NCBI RefSeq assembly: GCF_048771995.1
Contig: NC_133060.1
Coordinates: forward strand, 889,501 to 953,500
Length of the DNA stretch: 64,000 bases
Reading direction: 5' to 3'
Source of the DNA: Taeniopygia guttata
Lineage: Eukaryota; Chordata; Aves; Passeriformes; Estrildidae
Shown: positions 1 to 24,985 of the stretch, in pieces
How positions within the stretch are numbered: position 1 is the stretch's first letter
Layout: each line of letters opens with the position of its first letter
Notes under the pieces: model-generated
Seen by the model: only the letters and a program-made list of their open reading frames with translations
Told to the model about the DNA's origin: nothing
Database searches by the model: none
Made by a program: the position numbers and the translations under genes

Positions 1-879
1 GCGTTTGGGGGAAAAAAAGATTTAGGTTTTGGGGGAAAATCGGCATTTTGGGGGAATTAATTAAATTTTTGGGGGAAATAAATAAATTTTGGAGGAAATA
101 ATTAAATTTTGGGGGGAAAATTATTTAAGTTTGGGGGAAAATCGGCATTTTGGGGGAAATAATTAAATTTTGGGAGAAAATCAGCATTTTGGGGGGAAAT
201 AATTAGGTTTTGGGGGGAAATAATTACATTTTGGGGGAAAATATTTAGGTTTTGGGGGAAAATTGGGTTTTGGGGGGAAATAATTAAAGTTTGGGGGAAA
301 TAATTACATTTTGGGGGAAAATCAGCATTTTGGGGGAAAAAGATTTAGGTTTTGGGGGAAAATTGGCATTTTGGGGGAAAATAATTACATTCTGGGGGGA
401 AAAAATATTTAAATTTTGGGGAAAAAGCTACATTTAGGGGGGAAAGAATTAAATTTTGGGAGGAAATCAATTTTGGGGAGAAATGGGGTTTTGGGTGGGG
501 TATTCTTGATTTTTGGCTGATTTTGGGTAATTTCCCCCCGGCAGCACCCGCATGTGGGGGCAGGGCAAGGGCAGGGATAGTTTGGGTTATTTTGGGTATT
601 TTTGTGTGTTTTTTTTGGGGATTTTGGCTGATTTGGGGTATTTTTGTGTGGTTTTTGGGTATTTTTGGCTGGGAATTTTTGGGGATTTTGTCTGATTTTG
701 GGTATTTTCCCCCCCAGCGCCCGCATGCGGGGGCAGGGCGAGGGCCGGGATAGTTTGGGCTATTTTGGGTTATTTTGGGTGGGATTTTGGCTGGTTTTGG
801 GTATTTTTGGGTGGTTTTTGGGTATTTTTGGCTGTTTTTTTTGGGGATTTTGACCGATTTTGGGTATTTCCCCCCCCAG
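1..879. repeat. EHMT2 intron, G-rich minisatellite plus two copies of the next exon's head
   Basis: Positions 1-480 are a decayed tandem repeat of a roughly 20-25 bp unit built on TTTTGGGGGAAATAATTA. Positions 580-860 are T/G-rich with a TTTTGGGTATTTTTGG core. Near 536-575 and 707-747 there are two partial copies of the acceptor and first ~35 bases of the exon that starts at 880 (core CCCGCATG, GGGGGCAGGGC). No gene of its own is seen. Confidence 0.75.
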
Positions 880-12475
<11,596 letters not shown>

Positions 12476-12935
12476 CACCCCCAAAATCCCCCAAAATCCA
12501 CCCGAAATTCCCCGAAATCTGCCCCAAAATCCACCCGAAATCCCCCCGAAATCCCCCCGAAATCTGCCCGAAATCTGCTCGAAATACCCCCAAAATACCC
12601 CCAAAATCCGCCCAAAAATCCCCCCGAAATCCGCCCCGAGCGCGCCCGGTTCGGTCCCTGGAATTGGCCAAATTGGGCAAAATTCACCCAAAATGGGCAA
12701 AATTCACCCGGTTTTGTACCCGGAACCGCCCCAAATGCTCAAAATTCACCCCAAAAAGCCCCAAATGTACCCAAAATCACCCAAAATGGGCAAAATTTAC
12801 CCAAAGTCACCCAAAATGCCCCAAATTCCCCAAATGTCCCAAACCGGCCCCGTTTTGCCCCAATTTTTTCTTTGAGCCCTCCCCCCCCTTTGATTGACGT
12901 CGGATTTGAACCAATAAAGAGCCAGGAATGGGAAA
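12476..12935 (+). other. EHMT2: EHMT2 3' UTR with poly(A) signal AATAAA at 12913-12918
   Basis: After the TGA at 12473-12475 the sequence is an A/C-rich CCCCCGAAATC and CCCAAAATGGGC repeat. A canonical AATAAA follows at 12913-12918 (context GAACCAATAAAGAGCC), so cleavage is expected near 12935. Confidence 0.75.
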
Positions 12936-13059
12936 AGGGGCGTGGCCTCGTGAAATGGGCGGGGCTGTGGAAAAAGGGGGAGGAGCCAATTTTAACCCCC
13001 CAAAATCCACCCGGAACCCCCCAAAATCCCCTCGGGACCCCCCAAAACCCCCAGACTCA

Positions 13060-14130
13060 TTTTGGGGGGGGGAAGTGCTTTATTGGCCGTGGCCCCGCCC
13101 CCCAAAATTTGGCCCCTCCCCCTTTAGGCCGTGGGGGGAGGGGGTCCCCAAATCCCTGAGTCGGTGGGGGAGGGGTGGGGGAGGGGAGACCCCCCCCCCC
13201 CAAAGAGAGCCCCCAAAAACTGAACCAGCCCCTCCCCCACGGCCGGGACCCCCCCCAGGGACCCCAAAAATGGGAGGGGCCCATGGGAGACCCCAGAACC
13301 TCTTAAAGAGACCCCAAAATCCCTTAAAGAGACCCCAAATCCCCTATGGAACCCCAAAACCCCTACAGAGACCCCAAAACCCCTTATGGAACGCCAAAAT
13401 CCCTTAAAGAGACCCCAAAATCCCCTATAGAGACCCCAAATCCCCTACAGAGACCCCAAATCCCCTATGGAACCCCAAAATCCCCTACAGAGACCCCAAA
13501 ATCCCCTATAGGGACCCCAAATCCCCTATGGAACCCCAAAATCCCCTATAGAGACCCCAAAACCCCTAAAGGGAACCCCAAATTCCCTATGGAACCCCAA
13601 AACCCCTAAAGAGACCCCAAAACCCCTTAAAGAGACCCCAAATCCCCTATAGAGACCCCAAATCCCCTATGGAACCCCAAAATCCCCTAAAGAGACCCCA
13701 AATCCCCTATGGAACCCCAAATCCCCTATAGAGACCCCAAATCCCCTATGGAACCCCAAAATCCCTTAAAGAGACCCCAAATCCCGTATGGAACCCCAAA
13801 TCCCCTAAAGGGAACCCCAAATTCCCTATAGGGACCTATAGAGACCCTACAGAGACCCCAGAGAGACCCCAAATCCCCCATAGAGCCCCTATAAACCCCA
13901 TAAATCCCCTACAAACCCCATAAATCCCCTACAAACCCCACAAAACCCCACAAATCCCCCACAAACCCCATAAATCCCCTACAAACCCCCTATAAACCCC
14001 ATAAATCCCCTACAAACCCCATAAATCCCCTATAAACCCCATAAATCCCCTTTAAACCCCACAAAACCCCACAAAACCCCATAAATCCCCTATAAACCCC
14101 ACAAATCCCCTATAGGATCTATAGGATGCC
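13060..14130 (-). other. PPT2: PPT2 3' UTR, with minus-strand AATAAA at 13079-13084
   Basis: On the minus strand AATAAA occurs at 13084-13079, about 1.05 kb beyond the PPT2 stop and only 160 bp from the EHMT2 signal, so the two genes end tail-to-tail. Most of 13290-13870 is a 20-21 bp tandem unit (GACCCCAAATCCCCTATAGA on the plus strand). Positions 13870-14110 are a CCCCATAAATCCCCTACAAA unit. Confidence 0.7.
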
Positions 14131-17100
14131 CTAGGTCAGCCAGGGCCGGATGCATTTCTCGTAGACCCCCCGGTGGCTGTGCCAGGCCGTGTGTGGGACC
14201 CCCGGGACGGCGCAGCCGCCGAGAGCCCCCCGGGCCCAGAGCGACCTGAGGCCGAAGGTGTCCTGCAGGAACACCTGGAATGGAAAAACCCCTTAAATAC
14301 CCCAAAAACACCCCAAAAACAGCCCCAAAAACAGCCCAAAAACAGCCCCAAAATATCCTGAAAATATCCCATAATACACCCCAAAAACATCCCAAAAATC
14401 CCCAAATCCCCCCCGGGCCCAGAGCGACCTGAGGCCAAAGGTGTCCTGCAGGAACACCTGCAACGGGAAAAACCCGTTAAATACCCCAAAAATAATCCCA
14501 AAATACCACAAAAATAATCCCAAAAACAGCCCGAAAAAATGACCAAAACTATCCTAAAAAGTAACCCAAAAAATACCCTAAAAACCCCAAAAACACCTTT
14601 AAAAAAATCCCAAAAACACCTTTAGAAAAACCCCTTCAACTACCCCCAAAAACACCCCAAAACACCCCAAAACCACCCCCAAAAACCCCAAAAAGAGACC
14701 CCAAAACCCCCAAATTGTGGAACCCAATCCCAATTTTTGGGGGCCCAATCCCAAATCTTGGCTCCCACCCCCAATTTTTGGGGTCCCAGCCTCTAATTTT
14801 GGGAACCCACCCCCAATTTTGGGGTCCCACCCCCCTTTTTGGGGTCTCAATCCCCAATTTTTGGGTCCCAAACCCCAATTTTGGGGTCCCAGCCCCGTTT
14901 TTTGGGGTCCCAAATCCCAATTTTGGGGTCCCAGCCCCGATTTTGGGGTCCCAGCCCCGTTTTTGGGGTGCCCCTCACCGGCTGCGCCTCCATGTCCCGC
15001 ACGGTCTCGTTGGCGTCGTAGAACCCGAAAAGGCTTCGGGGAAATTTTGGGGTCACCGGGGGGACCCGAAATTCGGGGAGACCCCAAAGGGCCCCGGGGG
15101 GGCTTTCGGGATTTTTTGGGGGATTTTTTTTCGATTTTTGGGGTCATTTTGGGGTAATTTTTGGTTAATTTGGGGTCATTTTGAGGTGATTTTGGGGAAG
15201 ATTTTTGGGATAATTTTGGGTTGATTTTTGGGGGATTTTTGGGGCAATTTTGGAGTGATTAGAGAGTGTTTCTGGGGCAATTTTTGGGGTATTTTTGGGT
15301 TGATTTTAAGGTGATTTTTGGGGGAATTTTGGGGCAATTTTAATGTGATTTGGGAGTGTTTCTGGGGTGGTTTTGGGGGTGTTTTTGTGTTGACTTTAAG
15401 GTGATTTTTGGGGTGTTTTTGTGTTGATTTTAAGGTGATTTTTGGGGTATTTTTGTGTTGATTTTAAGGTGATTTTTGGGCTAATTTTGGGTGTGATTTT
15501 TTGGTTTTTGGGGAAGATCCTCGGGGAAGTTTTAGGGACGATTCTGGGAGGGTTCAGGAAGGATTTTGGGGTAACTCCGGGGTAATTTTGGGGCGATTTG
15601 GGGGATTTTGGGGTCCCACCTGGACTGCCAGGGGGTGATGACGCCGTCGTCGGGGCCCCCGATCAGCACCAGGCGTTGGATCCTCAGCAGGTTCCGCTTC
15701 CAGTCTGGGGGGATTCGGGATTTTGGGGCGGCATTTCGGGGATTTGGGGTTTGGGGGTGGAATTTGGGGGTTTTTGGGTGTTTTTTGGGGTTTTTTGGGG
15801 CTCACCTGAGGCGTTGGGGTGCAGCCGCTCGTCGTTGAGCAGCGCCAGGAAGTCGCTGCTGTTCAGGTAAAGGTCCCGGTGGTGGGGGTCTGCGGGGGGG
15901 GTTTGGGGTTTTTGGGGGTTTTTTTGGGGGGGTTTTTGGGTTTTTGGGTTCTTTGGGGGGGTTTTGGGGTTTTTGGGGGGTTTTGGGTTTTTATGAAGGG
16001 GTTTTGGGTTTTTTTGAGGGGGTTTTGGGGTTTTCTTGGGGGGGTTTGGGGTTTTTGGGGGGTTTCAGGTTTTTTTGAGGGTTTTGGGGTTTTCTTGGGG
16101 GGGGTTGGGTTTTTTGAGGGGGTTTTGGGGTTTTTTGAGAGGGTTTTGGGGTTTTCTAGGGGGGGGTTGGGGTTTTGGTGTTTTTGGGGGGTTTTTGGGG
16201 GTTTTGGGGCGTTTTTGGGTTTTTTTGGGGGGTTTTGGGGTTTTTGGGGGGTTTTGGGTTTTTATGAAGGGGTTTTGGGTTTTTGTGAGGGGGTTTTGGG
16301 GTTTTCTTGGGGGGGTTTGGGGTTTTTGGAAGGTTTTTGGGCATTTTGGGGTGTTTTGAGGGGGTTTTGGGGTTTTGGGGGTTTTTTTGGGGGGTTTTTT
16401 GGGGGGGTTTTGGGTTTTTGGGGGGATTTTGGGCATTTCGGGGTTTTTTGAGGGGGTTTTGGGGTTTTCTTGGGGGGGTTTGGGGGTGGTTTGTGGGGAT
16501 TTTGGGGGAGGCCTCCGGGGATGGTTTTGGGATACTTCAGGGGGTTTTGGGGGGATTTTGGGGGTATTTTGGGAAGATTTTTGTGGGTTTTTGGGCTGAG
16601 AGCATTCCAGTACCTGTAGATGGACACGCCCTGGCCCAGGGGGGATTTTGGGGGGATTTTTGGGCTGTTTTTGGGGGTTTTTGGGGTCAGACCGTTCCAG
16701 TAGTTGCAGATGGACACGCCCTGGCCCAGGGGGGTGTAGCAGAGCCGGTACAGGTTGGATTTCATGTGCCGGGGGAAAAGCCACTTCAGGTAATCCGTGT
16801 CTGCCCCAAAATCGGCAAAAATCAGCCCAAAATCTGCCCTAAACCACCCCAAAATCTGCCCTAAAATCAGCCTCAAAACACCCCAAAATCCCCCCAAATT
16901 CCCCCCTCCCCCAGGAGACACAGAGACCACCCAGAACCCCCCGAAAAACACCAAAATAAACCCCAAAAACATCACAAAAAAACCCCAAAAAAACTCCGAA
17001 AAAATCCCAAATAACCCCGAAACCGCCCCAAAAAAATCCCATAAATTCCCCAAAATTCCCCAAAACTCCCCAAAATCGGCTCACCCCCGTACTGCCCCAT

Positions 17101-19394
17101 CTGCGGCGCCGCCAGGGAGATGAAGCTCTGCACGTTGTGGTCGGGGGTCGTGGCCAGAAGCGCCCGGCAGATGAGACCCCCTGGAATTGGGGAGGGGGCT
17201 GCTGGGGACCCCAAAAACCCCCCCTGGGAACCCCCAAAATCCCACCCAAAAACCACCCCGGGAACCCCCAAAATCCCACCCAAAAACCACCCCGGGAACC
17301 CCAAAAAATTCCCCAAAATGCCCCAAGACCCCTCCCCAAAACCCCCCGTGGGACCCCATAAACCCTCCCCCACCCACGGCTCCCCAAAGCAGCCGGGACC
17401 CCTCCCCAAATGACCCGGGACCCCTCCCCATGAACTCAGGACCCCCAGAATCCCTCCCCAAATACCCGAGACCCCTCCCCAAAAAACCGAGACCCTTCCC
17501 CATAACCCCAGGACCCCTCCCGAAGCTCTGAGACCCCTCCCCATGAACTCAGGACCCCTCCCTATGAACTCAGGAGCCCCAGGACCCCTCCCCATCACAC
17601 ACAGGACCCCTCCCCATAACCTGAGACCCCTCCCAAAGAACTCAGGACCCCTCCTCAGCCCCGGGACCCCCAGCCCCCCACCCACCCTGGCTGTAGCCCA
17701 GCAGATGGACCCCCCAGGACCCCTGGGACCCCCCCAAGACCCCCCCAGGACCCCCCCAGGACACCCGGGACCCCCCCAGGACCCCCGGGACCCCCCCAGG
17801 ACCCCCCCAGGACCCCCACCCTGGCTGTAGCCCAGCAGATGGACCCCCCCAGGACCCCCAGAACCCCTCCCCATGAATTCAGGACCCATCCCACAGCCGT
17901 GAGACCCCTCCCCATCACCCACAGGACCCATACCCAAAGACCCAAGACCCCTCCCCATGAACTCAGGACCCCTCCCCATAACCCCAGGACCCCTCCTCAG
18001 CCCTGGGACCCCTGGGACCCCCACCCACCCTGGCTGTAGCCCAGCAGATGGACCCCCCAGGACCCCCCAGGACCCCTGGGACCCCCCCAGGACCCCCCCG
18101 GGACCCCCACCCTGGCTGTAGCCCAGCAGATGCACCCCCCGGGCCGCGTTGGCCATGATGGGGGTCAGCGCCCGGCGGAACCCGTCCACCTGCAGCCAGA
18201 GCGGCCGCAGCGACGCGCCGCGGTCAAACAGGTCCAGCACCGTCACCTCCGCCCCGGGGTGGCTCTGGGGGGGGGAAAACGGGGTCAGGGACCCCAAAAA
18301 CGGGGTCAGGGACCTCAAAAATGGGGTTAGGGACACCAAAAATGGGTCAGGGACCCCAGAAACGGGGTCAGGGACCCCAAAAATGGGTCAGGGACCCCAG
18401 AAACGGGGTCAGGGACCCCAAAAATGGGATTGGGGACCCCAAAAATGGGATTAGGGACCCTAAAAATGGGATTAGGGACCCCAAAAATGGGATTGGGGAC
18501 CCCAAAAATGGGATTAGGGACCCCAAAAATGGGTCAGGGACACCCCCGGTCAAACAGGTCCAGCACCGTCACCTCCGCCCCGGGGTGCCTCTGGGGGGAG
18601 AAACGGGGACATTTTGGGGCTATTTTGGGGATATTTTGGGGACACTTTGGGGCTGTTTTGGGGCCATTTTGGGGATATTTTGGGGCCATTTTGGGGCTAT
18701 TTTGGGGACACTTTGGGGCTGTTTCGGGGCTGTTCGGGGCCATTTTGGGGATGTTTTGGTGCTGCCCTCAGGACACTTTGGGGCTGTTTTGGGGCCATTT
18801 TGTGGGATATTTTGGGGATATTTTAGGGACATTTTGGGGCCATTTTGGGGATATTTTGGGGACACTTTGGGGCTGTTTTGGGGCCAATTTGGGGGATATT
18901 TTAGGGACATTTTGGGGATATTTTGGGGCCATTTCGGGGCCGTTTCGGGGCTGCCCTCAGGACATTTTGGGGACATTTCGGGGATATTTTGGGGACACTT
19001 TGGGGCTGTTTTGGGGCCATTTTGGGGATATTTTGGGGACACTTTGGGGCTGTTTTGGGGCCAATTTGGGGATATTTTGGGGATATTTTAGGGACATTTT
19101 GGGGATATTTTGGGGCCGTTTCGGGGCTGCCCTCAGGACATTTTGGGGACGTTTCGGGGATATTTTGGGGATATTTCGGGGCCGTTTCGGGGCGCTCCCG
19201 GCTCGCACCTCGTTGATGAACTGCCGCAGGTGGCGGAAGTCGCCGGGGCTGTCGAAGAGGCCGTGCACGATCACCACGGGCCGGAACGGCGCCCCCCGCG
19301 CCCCCGGGGGGGGGAGGGGCGGCAGCAGCAGCAGCAGGAGGGGGAGGGGCAGCGCCGCCCCTCCCCCACCCCCCCGCCACGGCGCGCGCGGCAT
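14131..19394 (-). CDS. PPT2: Palmitoyl-protein thioesterase 2 (lysosomal thioesterase), complete, 8 coding exons
   Basis: Lysosomal alpha/beta-hydrolase that cleaves acyl-thioesters. Coding exons in transcript order: 19394-19209, 18264-18111, 17180-17085, 16800-16693, 15889-15806, 15704-15620, 15033-14979, 14274-14131. They join in frame to 303 residues, matching the family's ~302. ATG at 19394-19392 opens a leucine-rich signal peptide (residues ~14-32), followed by [11 protein letters not shown]. The nucleophile serine is in GYSQGG (Ser112). The acid is in GGPDDG (about Asp228) and the histidine in VPHTAWH (about His284), so the catalytic triad is complete. The exon 16800-16693 ends at an unusually weak donor, GTCTGA. 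Introns carry copies of exon edges: the exon 14274-14131 head at about 14408-14463, part of exon 16800-16693 at 16605-16645, the tail of exon 18264-18111 near 17687, 17820 and 18027, and its head near 18545-18600. It is head-to-head with PRRT1, as in mammals. Confidence 0.96.
14405..14978. repeat. PPT2 last intron: exon-head copy and GGGGTCCCAGCCCCAATTTT repeat
   Basis: At about 14408-14463 the first ~45 bases of the last PPT2 exon, with an AG acceptor, are repeated. The copy's acceptor reads CCGTTGCAG, the authentic one CCATTCCAG. Positions 14710-14965 carry about nine copies of a 25-28 bp TTTTGGGGTCCCAGCCCCGA unit. Confidence 0.85.
15034..16692. repeat. PPT2 introns: TTTTGGGG-type repeats and a partial exon copy
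   Basis: Positions 15040-15600 are GATTTTTGGGG/TTTTGTGTTGATTTTAAGG units. Positions 15895-16590 are GGTTTTGGGGTTTTTGGGG units with one plus-strand sense only. At 16605-16645 a copy of the middle of exon 16800-16693 (GATGGACACGCCCTGGCCCA on plus) lies next to a pyrimidine-poor spacer and lacks a GT donor. Confidence 0.78.
16801..18110. repeat. PPT2 introns: CCCCAAAA repeat and GACCCCTCCCCATGAACTCAG array with three exon-tail copies
   Basis: Positions 17195-17340 are CCCCGGGAACCCCCAAAATCC units. Positions 17340-18010 are a roughly 18 bp GACCCCTCCCCATGAACTCAG unit. Three copies of the tail of exon 18264-18111, with its GTGGGG donor (CTGGCTGTAGCCCAGCAGAT on plus), end near 17687, 17820 and 18027. 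The authentic copy is at 18111. Confidence 0.87.
18270..19205. repeat. PPT2 first intron: CCCCAAAAATGGG and ATTTTGGGGACA arrays with one exon-head copy
   Basis: Positions 18280-18545 carry about 13 copies of a 19-21 bp GGGACCCCAAAAATGGGATTA unit. At 18545-18600 the first ~45 bases of exon 18264-18111 recur with an upstream CCCCAG acceptor-like end. Positions 18605-19195 carry a 17-20 bp TTTTGGGGATATTTTGGGGC unit, interrupted three times by GGGGCTGCCCTCAGGACA. Confidence 0.87.
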
Positions 19395-19395
19395 C

Positions 19396-19760
19396 CCTGA
19401 GAGGGGGAGGGGAAAAACAAATTGAACGGGGGAGGGGTCGCGCCCCTCCCCCACCCCGAACCCCCCCCGGGTCTCCCCATCCCCTCCCCTCCCCCCACCC
19501 GGCGCGGGCCGTGTTTACCTGCGGCTCCCCTCCCCCAGCTCTGCGTCACTTCCGCTTCCGCCCGGCCGCCCCTCCTCCACCCCCCCCAAAATCGCGAGAT
19601 TCGCGGTCCCCTCCCCCTCTTCTATCGCGATAGTGGGGGAGGGGCTGGGGGATGATCCTGCCCCTCCCCCAACAGCGACATTCGCGGTCCCCTCCCCCTC
19701 TTCTATCGCGATAGTGGGGGAGGGGCCGGGGCTGTTCCCTCCCCTCCCCCCCACCCCCCC
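19396..19760 (-). promoter_or_regulatory. PPT2: PPT2 5' UTR exon and promoter with duplicated TATCGCGATA palindrome
   Basis: Minus-strand reading shows a pyrimidine-rich acceptor (CTCCCCCTCTCAG) at 19397, placing the coding exon start at 19396. A CAG/GTAAAC donor at 19519-19517 implies a non-coding first exon lying just above it. GGAAGTGACG (ETS/CRE-like) occurs near 19550. An ~80 bp unit with the perfect palindrome TATCGCGATA is present twice (19623-19632, 19704-19713), and TCGCGAGATTCGCGG precedes the first. The gene start inside this block is inferred. Confidence 0.6.
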
Positions 19761-19814
19761 AACCCTGACCCCGGCGGGAATTTAGGGGTTAAAATTTGGG
19801 GAAGGGCAATTAAA

Positions 19815-20540
19815 GGATTTCGGTGTGGCCGAAGCGTTTTTGGGGGTCTGGGGGGGAAATTCGGGGGGTCCGGGGGAGGATTTGGGGGCGGGATTTTGGG
19901 GTGGGGTCCGGCCTCAGGCCAGGGAATCCAGGCCGGGATTTGGGGGTCAGTCCTGATCCAATCCGGGGAATCCAGGCCGGGATTTGGGGGGTCAGTCCTG
20001 ATCCAATCTGGGGAATCCAGGCCGGGATTTGGGGGGTCAGTCCTGATCCAATCCAGGGAATCCAGGCCGGGTTTTGAAGGTCAATCTGGCCCCAATCCTT
20101 AGAATCCAGGCCGGGATTTGGGGTTTGAGGACGTTCCAATCCAGGGAATCCAGGCCGGGATTTGCCAGATCCAGGCTAGGATTTGAGAGTCAATCCTGAT
20201 CCAATCCAGGCCGGGTTTTAGGCGTTGATTCCGGCTCCAATCCACAGAATCCAGGCCGGGATTTGGGATTCAATCCTGATCCGATCCAGGGAATCCAGGC
20301 CGGGATTTTGGGGTCAATCCTGATCCAATCCAGGCCGGGATTTGGGATTCAATCCTGATCCAATCCAGGGAATCCAGGCCGGGATTTGGGATTCAATCCG
20401 GATCCAATCCAGGCCGGGATTTGGGATTCAATCCTGATCCAATCCAGGGAATCCAGGCCGGGATTTGCGGGAGCCCGGCCGGCTCCGGGGGTCGATCCGG
20501 CCCCGATCCGGCGGATCCAGGCCGGGTTTTGGGGGTCCCG
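19815..20540. repeat. AATCCAGGCCGGGATTTGGGG minisatellite between PPT2 and PRRT1
   Basis: About 15 copies of a 55-62 bp unit with core CCAATCCAGGGAATCCAGG then CCGGGATTTGGGG. The array reaches to within ~40 bp of the PRRT1 start codon, so PRRT1's proximal promoter and 5' UTR appear to be made of this repeat. Confidence 0.85.
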
Positions 20541-20559
20541 GTCCCGGTTCGGCCCGGCC

Positions 20560-23441
<2,882 letters not shown>

Positions 23442-24440
23442 CAAACCCCCTGAAAAAAGTAAAACCCACCCAAAAAAAAACGCAAAAAAAAAAAAAAAGA
23501 AACCAGAAAAATCTCCAAAAAAAAAAAACAAAAAAACCAACCCCAAAAAAAATCCCCCGCCAGGAAAACCCTGGGAAAAAATATCAAAAAAAAAAAGAAA
23601 AAACCCCACAAAAAATCGCAGAAAATTTCTAAAAAGAAAAAGCCCAAAAAAAACCCCCAGAAAAATCCCCTGAAAATTCTCCAAAAAAAAAAAAAAACCC
23701 AAAAAATATCAAAAACAAAAGGCCGAAACACCCCCCAAAAAAAACCCCAGAAAACCCCCAAAAGATTCTCAAAAAAGCAAAACAAAAAAAAATATTCTCA
23801 AAAAAAAAAAACCCCCAAAACCAAAAAAAAAGCAAAAAAAAATCTCCCCCAAAAATCTCAAAAAAACAGCCCCAAAAAATCCCCAAAAACCCTCTCAGAA
23901 AACATCCCAGAAACCCCAAAAACCCCCCAAAAACTCCCCGGGGACGCGGTGATGGTTTTTGGGGGGGGGGGGGGACCGGAGGAGCGTCGCCGTTGCCATG
24001 GCAACGAGGGGCTTAAAGATGGTGCACCCCCCCAAAAAGCGGCGTTGCCATGGCAACGGGGCCGCCACCGCGTTTCCACGCATCCCATAATAAGGGGGGG
24101 GAGGAGAGCGGAGGGGGCGTCGCCGTTGCCGTGGCAACGGGGCAAAAATACCCAGAATTGGCGATGGGGGGAGCGTTGCCATGGAAACCGCGTCGCCATG
24201 GCGGCGGCATCCCATAATAAGGCGGGAAAATGGCGCCATGGCGACGTCGCCATGGCAACGGGGCCCGGCTCCATCCCAGAATAACCCCGCGGGGTCGCCA
24301 TGGCGACGGCGGACGCGCTCCCCCCCCCCCCCCCCCGTCTCCCATGATGCTTTGCGGCCGTGCCTCATTTGCATGCCGAGCCCCGCCCCCCGCCTTTGCC
24401 CCGCCCCCTTTGGTGTCAATAAAGCTCTATATTGATATGG
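23442..24440 (+). other. PRRT1: PRRT1 3' UTR with AATAAA at 24418-24423
   Basis: After TAA at 23439-23441, positions 23450-23935 are an A-rich AAAAACCCCCAAAA tract. A G/C-rich block (23940-24330) with X-box palindromes follows. A canonical AATAAA lies at 24418-24423 (TGTCAATAAAGCTC), so the transcript is expected to end near 24440. Confidence 0.72.
23990..24310. promoter_or_regulatory. Cluster of RFX-type X-box palindromes (GTTGCCATGGCAAC)
   Basis: Perfect GTTGCCATGGCAAC sits at 23992-24005 and 24044-24057. Close variants are GTTGCCGTGGCAAC at 24124-24137, GTTGCCATGGAAAC at 24175-24188, GTCGCCATGGCAAC at 24246-24259, and GTCGCCATGGCGAC near 24292. This is the consensus bound by RFX factors. 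CATCCCATAATAAG or CATCCCAGAATAAC recurs three times between them, so the cluster looks like a decayed tandem repeat. Confidence 0.72.
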
Positions 24441-24985
24441 GCGGGGTTATGTAAATGAGGGGGTGGGGCTGGAGGGAGGGGAGGGGTTAATGGTGGTGAC
24501 GCCCCTTTTGACCCGCCCCTCATTAATAATTCATCGCTAATGAGGGGGTTATTAATGGCTGGGCGGGGCTTCACCTTGATTAAATGCGACCTGGTGTTAA
24601 TTAGCATAAATTAGCATCAAGTATGCACGTTATTATAACTAATAAATAACTAAATTAATTAATTAATGCAACATAGCCGTAATCGCTAAAATTATAATAA
24701 TTAACATAATTTAAGTAGTATTCATGGCCCTACAGTGGTAATTAACACTAAGAAAGTTATTGTAATTAACATAACCACAATAACTAATTTTAGCATAATT
24801 TTACTAATTAATACAGTCCAAATAATGAACGTAATCACGCTAATTCGTAATTAACAAACTGCAAAAACGGATCCGTCCCCACCCTCATTACCGACTTCCC
24901 TTTAACACCTTTGGCACCCCCAATTACCGCCTCATTAACCCTAATTATCCCCAAAACAACGGTAATTACTGCAAATTAACACTAA
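24441..24985. other. AT-rich intergenic stretch between PRRT1 and FKBPL
   Basis: The base composition switches sharply from GC-rich to AATTAA-rich here. Short inverted TTAATTAA strings abound and there is no long open frame. I see no minus-strand AATAAA for FKBPL, so its poly(A) site is not placed. Confidence 0.6.
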
